Shown: piece by piece, positions 11,332 through 18,650 of the stretch
Layout: every line of letters starts with the position of its first letter
How positions within the stretch are numbered: the first letter of the stretch is position 1
Notes under the pieces: generated by a model
What the model was told of the DNA's origin: nothing
The model's input: only the letters and a program-made list of their open reading frames with translations
The model's database searches: none
Program-made: the position numbers and the translations under genes
Assembly: GCF_026723865.1 (NCBI RefSeq)
Contig: NZ_CP113529.1
Span: 4,960,001-5,024,000 of the forward strand
Direction of reading: 5' to 3'
Length of the DNA stretch: 64,000 bases
Source of the DNA: Mycobacterium sp. Aquia_216
GTDB taxonomy: Bacteria > Actinomycetota > Actinomycetes > Mycobacteriales > Mycobacteriaceae

Positions 11332-11402
11332 AACCTATCGGCCGTCGCGAACCGCTGCCAGGGGGAATCCCCCGGGCCACCGTTCTGACGGGCTGTCCGT
11401 CA
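11332..11402 (-). promoter_or_regulatory. glgC leaderless promoter and upstream inverted repeats
   Basis: On the minus strand TAGGTT (11337 to 11332) lies 7 bases before the glgC ATG. Farther upstream are two inverted repeats: GGGGG-AAT-CCCCC (11361-11373) and TGACGG-GCTGT-CCGTCA (11386-11402). The first abuts the expected -35 position. They may bind a regulator of the divergent glgC/glgA pair, which cannot be named from sequence. Confidence 0.4.
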
Positions 11403-11527
11403 AGGTATTTGGCAAACGTGACGCGCCGCTCACCGTAATCGATCATTGTGCCGGGCGCGCGGCGGCATCGCCGCCGAATTCACCAGCCGCTTTTGCATCC
11501 GACTCGCGAACGGCGTGACAAGCAAAC

Positions 11528-11533
11528 TACGGT
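11528..11533 (+). promoter_or_regulatory. -10 element of a leaderless promoter for glgA
   Basis: TACGGT lies 7 bases before the glgA ATG at 11541. No Shine-Dalgarno is present, so translation probably starts on a leaderless mRNA. Confidence 0.5.
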
Positions 11534-11540
11534 GCGGTGT

Positions 11541-12704
11541 ATGCGGGTGGCGATGATGACTCGGGAGTACCCACCAGACGTGTACGGGGGGGCCGGCGTA
11601 CACGTCACCGAACTCGTCTCCCAGCTGCGTCGGCTGTGCACGGTGGACGTGCACTGTATGGGTGAACCCCGGCCGGGCGCCGTCGCGCATCAACCCGACC
11701 CGCGGATCCAAAACGCCAACGCCGCCCTGTCCACCCTGTCCACGGATCTGGTGATGGCCAATGCCGCGGCCGAGGCCACCGTGGTGCATTCACACACCTG
11801 GTACACCGGGATGGCCGGGCACCTGACCGCATTGCTCTACGACATTCCCCACGTTCTGACCGCCCACTCACTGGAACCGCTGCGGCCGTGGAAGGCCGAG
11901 CAACTCGGCGGCGGCTACCGGGTGTCGTCGTGGGTGGAGCGCACCGCAGTGCTGGCGGCCGATGCGGTGATCGCGGTGAGCGCCGGCATGCGCGAGGACG
12001 TGCTGCGCGTTTACCCCACGCTGGATCCGAGCCAGGTGCACGTCATCCGCAACGGGGTAGACAGCGATGTGTGGTATCCGGCCGGACCGGTGAGCGCGGG
12101 ATCGGTGCTGGCCGAGCTCGGCGTCGATCCGAACCGGCCGATGGTGGCATTCGTCGGGCGCATCACCCGGCAGAAGGGCGTCGGCCACCTGGTCGCTGCC
12201 GCACACCAATTCAGCCCGGAGGTGCAGTTGGTGCTGTGCGCGGGCGCTCCCGACACCCCGGAGATCGCCGACGAAGTACGCGCCGCCGTAGATGAACTCG
12301 CCCGCGCTCGCACCGGGGTCTTTTGGATCCGGGAAATGCTTCCCGTCGGGGAATTACGCGAAATACTCTCGGCAGCGACAGTTTTCGTGTGTTCGTCGGT
12401 GTACGAGCCGCTGGGCATCGTGAACCTGGAAGCGATGGCGTGCGCAACCGCGGTGGTGGCCTCCGATGTGGGCGGAATACCGGAGGTGGTCGTCGACGGA
12501 ATCACGGGCTCGCTGGTGCATTACGACGCCGACGACGCGGCGGGTTACCAGGCGAAATTGGCTGAAGCGGTCAATGAACTTGTCGCGGACCCGGCGAAAG
12601 CCGAGCGCTACGGACGCGCCGGACGCCAGCGGTGCATCGAGGAATTCTCCTGGGCGCACATCGCCGAGCAGACGCTAGAGATCTACCGGAAGGTGTGTTC
12701 TTAG
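11541..12704 (+). CDS. glgA: GT4-family alpha-glucosyltransferase GlgA/GlgM (maltose-1-phosphate synthase)
   Basis: GT-B glycosyltransferase of 387 residues, the same length as Rv1212c. That enzyme, despite the glgA name, mainly combines ADP-glucose with glucose-1-phosphate to make maltose-1-phosphate for the GlgE pathway. The N-terminal MMTREYPPDVYGGAGVH is the family signature. The C-terminal domain has the FVGRITRQKGVGHL phosphate loop and the EPLGIVNLEAMAC sugar-nucleotide site. The ATG at 11541 was chosen because it begins the conserved domain and has a correctly spaced -10. GlgC, encoded divergently, supplies its ADP-glucose. Confidence 0.94.
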   Translation: MRVAMMTREYPPDVYGGAGVHVTELVSQLRRLCTVDVHCMGEPRPGAVAHQPDPRIQNANAALSTLSTDLVMANAAAEATVVHSHTWYTGMAGHLTALLYDIPHVLTAHSLEPLRPWKAEQLGGGYRVSSWVERTAVLAADAVIAVSAGMREDVLRVYPTLDPSQVHVIRNGVDSDVWYPAGPVSAGSVLAELGVDPNRPMVAFVGRITRQKGVGHLVAAAHQFSPEVQLVLCAGAPDTPEIADEVRAAVDELARARTGVFWIREMLPVGELREILSAATVFVCSSVYEPLGIVNLEAMACATAVVASDVGGIPEVVVDGITGSLVHYDADDAAGYQAKLAEAVNELVADPAKAERYGRAGRQRCIEEFSWAHIAEQTLEIYRKVCS

Positions 12705-12726
12705 CAGTCCCAGACCCAGGGCGGAC

Positions 12727-12894
12727 TCAGCTGGTGACGCCCTTGAGCTCGTCGCCCAGGGCAGCGGCTTCGTCGGGTGTGAGCTCCACGACGAGGCGGC
12801 CACCACCTTCAAGTGGTACCCGCATTACGATGCCGCGCCCCTCCTTAGTTGCTTCCAGAGGACCGTCTCCGGTCCGGGGCTTCATCGCCGCCAT
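12727..12894 (-). CDS. DUF3117 small protein (Rv1211 type)
   Basis: A 55-residue gene of the actinobacterial DUF3117 family. It begins MAAMKPRTGDGPLEATKEGR, then shows a VMRVPLEGGGRLVVELTP core and ends in GVTS. The fold is probably a small beta sheet; function is unknown in the family. A strong GGAGGGAG ribosome site sits 6 bases before the ATG at 12894. It is the last gene of the minus-strand run after tagA, separated by a hairpin and about 195 bp that probably hold its own promoter. Near-universal conservation in mycobacteria suggests a housekeeping role. Confidence 0.9.
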   Translation of the reverse strand: MAAMKPRTGDGPLEATKEGRGIVMRVPLEGGGRLVVELTPDEAAALGDELKGVTS

Positions 12895-13089
12895 CGAGTG
12901 CTCCCTCCAGATTCGAGTTGACTCGTCCTCGCGAGCCTGGACGGCGGCGAGCTAGCCCCGCCAGCAGATTTCCAGCCATACCCGACATTGAACTGCCAAA
13001 TCACCCCTCCATTGTTCCCTATTGCTGCCGCTAAATGCACAACACCCGTCCGTAGGGCCCTCTTCGGGGCCGGGGAGGCCTGGTTTGCC

Positions 13090-13108
13090 GGGCCCGCCGC
13101 CCGGGCCC
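13090..13108 (-). terminator. Hairpin at the end of tagA
   Basis: A perfect 7-bp GC stem (13090-13096 with 13102-13108) with a 5-base loop begins immediately after the tagA stop. Position and strength fit a factor-independent terminator without T tract. Confidence 0.5.
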
Positions 13109-13687
13109 TCACCGAGGCGAGGGGACCCAGCAATCACGCACGTGGTCGTCGACCATTCCGGTCGCCTGCATCAGCGCGTAAGCGGTGGTAGGGCCGACGA
13201 AGCGAAATCCGCGGCGTTTGAGTTCCTTCGCCATGGCCTTGGATTCATCAGTAGCGGAAGGGATTTGGGATCCGTCGGCGGGACGGGGCCGCGGCGGCGG
13301 CGCGAACGACCACAGCAGGTCGGACAGGTCTTCTGACGTAGCCAGATCCGCCGCCGCGCGCGCGTTGGCAATGGTCGCGTCGATCTTGGCACGGTTGCGA
13401 ACGATCCCGGCGTCGGCCATCAGCCGTTGCACATCGGCGTCGGTGAAGCGAGCAACCTTTTCGATGTCGAACCCGGAGAAGGCTCTTCGGAAATTCTCCC
13501 GCTTGCGCAGGATCGTCAACCACGACAGGCCGCTCTGAAAGGCCTCCAGGCTCATCCGCTCGAACAGTGCGACCCGGCCGCGCAGTGGGCGGCCCCACTC
13601 CTTGTCGTGATAGTCGCGGTACAGGTCGAAGTCGGGACCGGGCCTGCCCATCGCCCAGCCGCAGCGAATCAGCCCGTCATCCGTCAC
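13109..13687 (-). CDS. tagA: DNA-3-methyladenine glycosylase I
   Basis: TagA removes 3-methyladenine from alkylated DNA in base excision repair. It has 192 residues. The N-terminal CGW...YHDKEWG block carries the active-site glutamate (Glu30), followed by a helix-hairpin-helix fold (LSWLTILRKRENFR). The zinc set includes Cys9, His27 and the C-terminal HVRDC pair (HxxxC). The start is a GTG at 13687 overlapping the stop of the preceding DivIVA-like gene by 4 bp (GTGA), which indicates coupled translation. Confidence 0.94.
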   Translation of the reverse strand: MTDDGLIRCGWAMGRPGPDFDLYRDYHDKEWGRPLRGRVALFERMSLEAFQSGLSWLTILRKRENFRRAFSGFDIEKVARFTDADVQRLMADAGIVRNRAKIDATIANARAAADLATSEDLSDLLWSFAPPPRPRPADGSQIPSATDESKAMAKELKRRGFRFVGPTTAYALMQATGMVDDHVRDCWVPSPR

Positions 13688-14049
13688 GCCGGATCCTCGT
13701 CCTTCGGCGCGCCCTCGCTGTTCGCCGCCTCGGCGACGTCGTTGGCTGCATCTTTGGCGGCCGGAGCGGCGTTGACCGCAGCAAGCTGACCCCGTAGCGC
13801 CTCGAGCTCGCGCGCCAGCCGGTCCAGCACCCAGTCCACCTCGCTGGTCTTGTATCCGCGCAACACCTGGGTGAACTTGACCGCGTCGACGTCGGTGCCC
13901 GTGACGCCGTATGCGGGCAGCACCGTCGCCGTCGTCCCCCGCGGCAGCGGCGGCAACTGCTCACCGCGGCCGAACAGCAGGCTCGCCGCGCCGAAAAGCA
14001 CGATCGCCACCAGCACCAACACCACGAGATACAGCAAGACCAACGCCAC
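13684..14049 (-). CDS. DivIVA-domain membrane protein (Rv1209 type)
   Basis: A 121-residue protein with an N-terminal membrane helix (about 2-26) and a short DivIVA-like segment (VDAVKFTQVLRGYKTSEVDW, about 54-73). A coiled-coil helix (to about 92) and a charged alanine-rich tail follow. DivIVA/Wag31-type segments target proteins to poles and septa; the exact role of this family is not established. It lies 47 bp after gpgS and overlaps tagA, so it belongs to the fadD6-folP2-gpgS-tagA run. Confidence 0.85.
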   Translation of the reverse strand: MALVLLYLVVLVLVAIVLFGAASLLFGRGEQLPPLPRGTTATVLPAYGVTGTDVDAVKFTQVLRGYKTSEVDWVLDRLARELEALRGQLAAVNAAPAAKDAANDVAEAANSEGAPKDEDPA

Positions 14050-14096
14050 GGAATCGATAGTGCCCTATACCGCCGACAGGACGGCGAGCGTGGGCC

Positions 14097-15092
14097 CTAT
14101 CGGGGCCTAACCCCGTTCATCGGCGGCCGGTCGGCCAGCGACACCGGCCAGGTGTGCCGGGTGTAGCCCTCGCCGTCGGCGAAGAACTGCGTCAACCCGA
14201 CCCCGGAGTCGGGGATGCCACAGCGCGAGAGCAGGGTCGCGATCACCTGGCGGCTCATCGCGCCCAGCTCGGCCAGCGGCCGGTTGCGGTGGGCCCGCAC
14301 ACCCATGTTGACCTGTGCGATCGCGCCCACGCCCAATCGGTCGAAGGTGTCGATCAGCAGGCCGATCTCCACCCCGTACCCCGGAGCGAACGGCAGCGAG
14401 GTCAACAATTCCCGGGTGGCCGCGTACTCGCCGCCCAGCGGCTGCAATATGCAGCCCAGCTCTGGCCGCAGCGCCGCCAGCAACGGCCGGGCAGCCAGCT
14501 CGGTCACCCGCCCCCCACCGGTAGAGGGTGCACTGCCATCCGCGTCGTCGACGCCGTCGGCCTCGCGGACCATCAGGGGCCGCCGGTAGAAGCTTTTGAC
14601 CAGGTGAATTCCGTCGCCTGTCAGCAGCGGGTCGACCAGCCAGGGCACGAACATCGGATGCGGGTCGACCAGGTCGGAGTCGACGAACACGACGATGTCG
14701 CCGCTGGTCACCGCGAGCGAGCGCCACAACGCCTCACCCTTGCCGGACCGGGTCGGAACCTCGGGCAGCGCCTGCTCCCGGCTGACGACGCGGGCGCCGG
14801 CGGCGATGGCACGGATCTCGGTCTCGTCCGTCGAGCCGGAGTCGAGCACGATCAGCTCGTCGACCAGCCCGTCGACCAGCGGTGAAATGCTGTCGACCAC
14901 GGAGGCGATAGTTGCTTCCTCGTTGAGCGCCGGCAGCACCACCGAGATCGTGCGCCCCGCCTTCGCCTCCTCCAGTTGTCCCAGCGTCCGGCCAGGGCGA
15001 CTCGAGCAGTGGTTGGACAGCCAGACGTCGCCGGGCCGGGCCGCGACGGCCCCGGTGGCGAGATCGCGGGCCACCAACTCCGATGCCGTCAT
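14097..15092 (-). CDS. gpgS: Glucosyl-3-phosphoglycerate synthase
   Basis: GpgS transfers glucose from UDP-glucose to 3-phosphoglycerate, the first step of 6-O-methylglucose lipopolysaccharide synthesis. The 331-residue GT-A protein has the entry motif VVLPALNEE (51-59), the sugar-nucleotide aspartate in IVLDSGSTDE, and the metal-binding DSD at 138-140. Length is close to the 324 residues of Rv1208. Its start overlaps the folP2 stop by 4 bp. A putative MGLP acyl-chain link comes only from pathway knowledge. Confidence 0.95.
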   Translation of the reverse strand: MTASELVARDLATGAVAARPGDVWLSNHCSSRPGRTLGQLEEAKAGRTISVVLPALNEEATIASVVDSISPLVDGLVDELIVLDSGSTDETEIRAIAAGARVVSREQALPEVPTRSGKGEALWRSLAVTSGDIVVFVDSDLVDPHPMFVPWLVDPLLTGDGIHLVKSFYRRPLMVREADGVDDADGSAPSTGGGRVTELAARPLLAALRPELGCILQPLGGEYAATRELLTSLPFAPGYGVEIGLLIDTFDRLGVGAIAQVNMGVRAHRNRPLAELGAMSRQVIATLLSRCGIPDSGVGLTQFFADGEGYTRHTWPVSLADRPPMNGVRPR

Positions 15093-15985
15093 GCCAGTCC
15101 TCTCACCGTGCGCGCCGGCGCGCGGGTGCCCTGGATCGAGGCGACCATTTCCAGCACCCGCCGGGTCGCCGCGACCTGATGCACCCGAAACACCCGCACC
15201 CCGGCGGCCGCCGCCAGCGCGGTCGCTGCCAGCGTCCCCTCAAGCCGTTCGGTCAATTCCACACCCAGAGTCTCCCCGACGAAGTCCTTGTTGCTCAAAG
15301 CCATGAGCACGGGCCACCCGGTATTAACAAGTTCGCTCACGTGGCGCAACAGGACCAGCCCGTGGAAGGTGTTCTTCCCAAAATCGTGGGCCGGGTCGAT
15401 CAGCACCCGGTCGGGGGCGACGCCGGCCGCGACCGCCCGCTCGGCGGCGGCGGTGACCTGGCAAATCACGTCGTCGACCACACCGCGGGTGGTCGTACCG
15501 TAACTCACCCGGAACGGACGTGTGCGCGGCAGCGCCCCGCCGGTGTGCGAACACACCAGGCCGGCCCCGAACTCGACGGCCACCTCCGGCAAAGCCGGGT
15601 CGAAGCCACCCCAGGTGTCGTTGATCAAGTCCGCACCGGCCGCGCAGGCCAGTCTGGCCACCTCGGAGCGCCAGGTGTCGACGCTGATCAGCTGGTCCGG
15701 GTAGGCGCCACGGAGCCATTCGACGAACGGCACCAGCCGGGCGGTCTCCATGTCGGCGTCGACGTTCTCGCCCGGGCCCGCCTTGACGCCGCCCACGTCG
15801 ATGATGTCGGCGCCGTCCGCGACGGCCCGGTGGACGGCGTCCCTGGCGGCTTCGTCGCTGAAGGTCGCGCCTTTGTCGTAGAACGAGTCCGGGGTGCGGT
15901 TGACAATCGCCATGACCAGCGCACGATCCCCCGCAACGGGCCGGCCGCACAGAGTTGACTGCACACGTCCATAGTGCCCGTTCAC
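15089..15985 (-). CDS. folP2: Dihydropteroate synthase-like protein FolP2
   Basis: Second dihydropteroate synthase homologue of mycobacteria; in M. tuberculosis and M. leprae it lacks normal DHPS activity. The 298-residue TIM barrel has the pterin-binding MAIVNRTPDSFYDKG block and LINDTWGGFDP, both diverged from true FolP1. The GTG at 15985 is the earliest possible start, because an in-frame TGA, itself a repeat-derived copy of the fadD6 stop, lies just upstream. A GTG at 15964 is an alternative. It sits between fadD6 and gpgS, with a 58-bp tandem repeat directly before it. Confidence 0.92.
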   Translation of the reverse strand: MNGHYGRVQSTLCGRPVAGDRALVMAIVNRTPDSFYDKGATFSDEAARDAVHRAVADGADIIDVGGVKAGPGENVDADMETARLVPFVEWLRGAYPDQLISVDTWRSEVARLACAAGADLINDTWGGFDPALPEVAVEFGAGLVCSHTGGALPRTRPFRVSYGTTTRGVVDDVICQVTAAAERAVAAGVAPDRVLIDPAHDFGKNTFHGLVLLRHVSELVNTGWPVLMALSNKDFVGETLGVELTERLEGTLAATALAAAAGVRVFRVHQVAATRRVLEMVASIQGTRAPARTVRGLA

Positions 15986-15990
15986 CGCGG

Positions 15991-16192
15991 GGCTTCAGCC
16001 TTGCGGTCGCTTACCGACTCGACCTGATGGGCCGGCGCGCTCCCCCAAGGCTTCAACCTTGCGGTCGCTTACCGGCTCGACCTGATGGGCCGGCGCGCTC
16101 CCCCAAGGCTTCAACCTTGCGGTCGCTTACCGACTCGACCTGATGGGCCGGCGCGCTCCCCCAAGGCTTCAACCTTGCGGTCGCTTACCGGC
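15991..16192. repeat. 58-bp tandem repeat, about 3.5 copies, seeded from the fadD6 3' end
   Basis: Period 58 is exact: GACCTGATGG recurs at 16021, 16079 and 16137, and GGCTTCA at 15991, 16049 and 16107. Copies differ only at scattered A/G positions. Each unit contains the last codons and stop of fadD6 (minus strand), so the array looks like amplification of that gene end. Because 58 is not a multiple of 3 and stops recur, it is non-coding. It fills the fadD6-folP2 gap and may vary between strains. Confidence 0.93.
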
Positions 16193-17953
16193 CGCTACCT
16201 CTTCGGGATACTCGTCGTAGTACGGCACATAGCCGTCGTCGCGGCCGGCCAGCACGTACAGCGGGTCCGTCACGTCCGGCCCGTAGGCCTGCTCGCGCAG
16301 CTCCACCTTGCGGCTCTTGAACGTCGTGGTGTGCTCCAGCGACTTCACCACCCGCACGAACAGCGGCAGCGCGTACGCGGGCAGCTGGCCATATACCGCG
16401 CGGGCCAGCGACTCGCCGTCGAACTTCGCTCCGTCGCGCAGCTGGACCGCAGCCATCCCCGCCCGTCCGCCGGTGTCTGGCACCTCGACGCCGAAGACGG
16501 TGCACTCCTCGACGGCCTTGTCCGACGCCAGCGCCGCCTCGACCTGGGTGGTGGCGACGTTCTCGCCCTTCCAGCGGAAGGTGTCGCCGAGCCGGTCGAC
16601 GAACGCGGCGTGCCGCATGCCCTGCGGGCTCATCACGTCGCCGGAGTTGAAGAAACAGTCACCGTCGCGGAACGCGTTGCGCACCAACTTCTTCTCGCTC
16701 GACGCCTTGTCGGTGTAGCCGTCAAACGGCTGCAGCCGGTTGACCGGGCTGAGCAACAGACCGGGCTCACCGGCCGGCACCCGGCGCACCCGGCTTTTGT
16801 CGTCACGCAGCGGAGCACCGGTGTCCGGGTCGTATTCGACGTACACCAGCGGCGTCGGCGCGATGCCCGTCGACCCCGGCACGTTGAAGATGTTGATGAA
16901 CGCCGTGTTGCCCTCGCTGGAGGCGTAGAACTCACACACCCGCGCGATGCCGAACCGCTTGGTGAACTCCTTCCAGATCTCCGGCCGCAGTCCGTTGCCG
17001 GCGATCAGGCGAACCTTGTGTTTGCGGTCGGTGTCTTTGGGCGGCTGGTTGAGCAGGTAGCGGCAGATCTCGCCGATGTAGATGAACGCGGTGGCCCGGC
17101 TCTCGATGACCTCGTCCCAGAACTTCGACGCCGAAAACGACTTGCCCAGCGCCAGCGTCGCGCCGGAGTTGATCACCGACGACAGCGCCACCGTCAGCGC
17201 GTTGTTGTGATAAAGCGGCAGGCAGCTGTACAGGGTGTCGGAGCTCTTCAGCCGCAGCCCCAGCCCGCCGAACGCCGCCAGCGCCTTGAGCCACCGCAGA
17301 TGCGTCATCACACTGGCCTTGGGGAAGCCGGTCGTGCCCGACGTGAAGATGTAGAAGGCGGTGTCGCGGGCGTGCACGGTCGCCACCGAATCGGGGTTGG
17401 TGGCCACCGCGCCCAGCGAGAAGCGCTCCAGGTCTTCGATGGTCAGGGTGTTGGCGGTGCCCGAGGTACCGGACTCGGTGACGGCGCTGACCAGATCGGT
17501 CTCCGCGATCAGCACCTTGGCGTCGAGCAGGCCCAGGCTGTGCGCCAGCACCTCGCCGCGCTGGTGGTAGTTGAGCATGCCGGCGACGGCGCCGCACTTG
17601 ACCGTGGCCAGCATCGCCAGCACCGCGTTCGGCGAATTCCGCAGCATGATCGCGACGACGTCGCCGTGGCCGACACCACGCGCCGCCAACACGGCGGCAT
17701 ACCGGTTGGCGACCGCGTTGGCCTCGCGGTAGGTCAGTTGCTGATCGCCGAACCGCAGGAAGACGCGATCCCCGTAGCGAGCGGCACGATCCTGAAACAC
17801 GCTGCCGATGGACTTGTTGGAGTTGGGCTGAACCAGCAGCCCGGTCACCGCGCCGCGCACGATCACCGGCAGGTCGGCCAGCACGCCCGGCACCCCTGAG
17901 GCGATATCGGTCAGGCCGATCCGGCTACGTGCTCCCCCACCGTGGTCGGACAC
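16169..17953 (-). CDS. fadD6: Long-chain fatty-acid-CoA ligase FadD6
   Basis: FadD6-type acyl-CoA synthetase of 594 residues (597 in M. tuberculosis). It activates fatty acids as acyl-AMP and then acyl-CoA at the membrane. The AMP-binding signature is FYIFTSGTTGFPKAS; later motifs are EFYASSEGN and YWF-type region NSGDVM...DRLGDTFRWKGENV. The GTG at 17953 has an AGGGA ribosome site a few bases upstream. The last 8 codons and stop lie inside the first copy of the 58-bp tandem repeat, and the C-terminus GKRPQG still resembles the homologue. Confidence 0.94.
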   Translation of the reverse strand: MSDHGGGARSRIGLTDIASGVPGVLADLPVIVRGAVTGLLVQPNSNKSIGSVFQDRAARYGDRVFLRFGDQQLTYREANAVANRYAAVLAARGVGHGDVVAIMLRNSPNAVLAMLATVKCGAVAGMLNYHQRGEVLAHSLGLLDAKVLIAETDLVSAVTESGTSGTANTLTIEDLERFSLGAVATNPDSVATVHARDTAFYIFTSGTTGFPKASVMTHLRWLKALAAFGGLGLRLKSSDTLYSCLPLYHNNALTVALSSVINSGATLALGKSFSASKFWDEVIESRATAFIYIGEICRYLLNQPPKDTDRKHKVRLIAGNGLRPEIWKEFTKRFGIARVCEFYASSEGNTAFINIFNVPGSTGIAPTPLVYVEYDPDTGAPLRDDKSRVRRVPAGEPGLLLSPVNRLQPFDGYTDKASSEKKLVRNAFRDGDCFFNSGDVMSPQGMRHAAFVDRLGDTFRWKGENVATTQVEAALASDKAVEECTVFGVEVPDTGGRAGMAAVQLRDGAKFDGESLARAVYGQLPAYALPLFVRVVKSLEHTTTFKSRKVELREQAYGPDVTDPLYVLAGRDDGYVPYYDEYPEEVAAGKRPQG

Positions 17954-17986
17954 GTGATCCCTCGATTCCCCTCGACGCAGACGACC

Positions 17987-18550
17987 TCAGACAGGGGCAC
18001 ACGCCTCGATTGCGGCACCCACCTTATCGACCAGCACCAGCCGGTCCATCGCCACCTGGGAGATGTAGCCGCTGTCGAGCAAGTTGTTCAACCACAGCCA
18101 CAAGCCCTCGTAGTGCCCCCACGGATCCAGCATCACCACGGGTTTGTCGTGCATACCCAGATAGCCCGTCGTCCACGCCTCGAACAACTCGTCCAGGGTG
18201 CCGACACCGCCGGGCAGCACGATGAACGCGTCGGAGCGGTCTTCCATGATCCGCTTCCGCTCACGCATCGTGTCGGTGACGATCAGCTCGTCGGCATTCT
18301 TGTCGGCCAGCTCGCGGCGCACCAGCTGTTGGGGGATCACCCCGACGGTCCGGCCGCCGCGTGCCCGCGCCGCACTGGCCACCGCTCCCATCGCCGAAAC
18401 GTGGCCGCCACCCCACACCAACGTCCAGCCGCGCTCGGCGATCGCTTCGCCGAGTTCGCTGGCCACGTCAAGCAATTCGGGATGCGTCGGTCCCGACGCG
18501 CAGTACACACATACCGCCCATCCGCTGGGTGAATCGCCGTCGGGGCGCAT
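17987..18550 (-). CDS. LOG-family protein (cytokinin riboside 5'-monophosphate phosphoribohydrolase type, Rv1205)
   Basis: A 187-residue Rossmann-like protein with the LOG motif PGGVGTLDE (113-121) and the companion RERKR/ME segment at 96-103 that forms the active site. Rv1205 hydrolyses cytokinin nucleotides, and its product breakdown has been tied to proteasome-dependent nitric-oxide resistance. The ATG at 18550 was preferred to a TTG at 18559 because TACCTT lies 7 bases upstream and the resulting length equals Rv1205. It is 33 bp upstream of fadD6 and divergent from the ATPase gene. Confidence 0.9.
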   Translation of the reverse strand: MRPDGDSPSGWAVCVYCASGPTHPELLDVASELGEAIAERGWTLVWGGGHVSAMGAVASAARARGGRTVGVIPQQLVRRELADKNADELIVTDTMRERKRIMEDRSDAFIVLPGGVGTLDELFEAWTTGYLGMHDKPVVMLDPWGHYEGLWLWLNNLLDSGYISQVAMDRLVLVDKVGAAIEACAPV

Positions 18551-18557
18551 AACCGCC

Positions 18558-18563
18558 AAGGTA
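18558..18563 (-). promoter_or_regulatory. -10 element of a leaderless promoter for the LOG gene
   Basis: On the minus strand TACCTT lies 7 bases before the ATG at 18550. Confidence 0.5.
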
Positions 18564-18637
18564 GACCAAAGCCGCCCGGAGCGAGCACATATAGAGCTTT
18601 CGCGCTAGCTAGTCATCAGCAGGACACCGCGCGGCAA

Positions 18638-18643
18638 TAAACT
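18638..18643 (+). promoter_or_regulatory. -10 element of a leaderless promoter for the STAND-like ATPase gene
   Basis: TAAACT lies 7 bases before the GTG at 18651, supporting that start. The two divergent leaderless promoters are only about 75 bp apart. Confidence 0.5.
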
Positions 18644-18650
18644 CTGTTCG

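Noticed and set aside
12895..13089. Short minus-strand frames upstream of the DUF3117 gene
   Set aside because: They lack ribosome sites and cross the tagA hairpin; the region reads as a promoter/leader.
16085..17899. A 604-codon plus-strand frame antisense to fadD6
   Set aside because: Shadow of fadD6; starts within the tandem repeat and shows no family resemblance.
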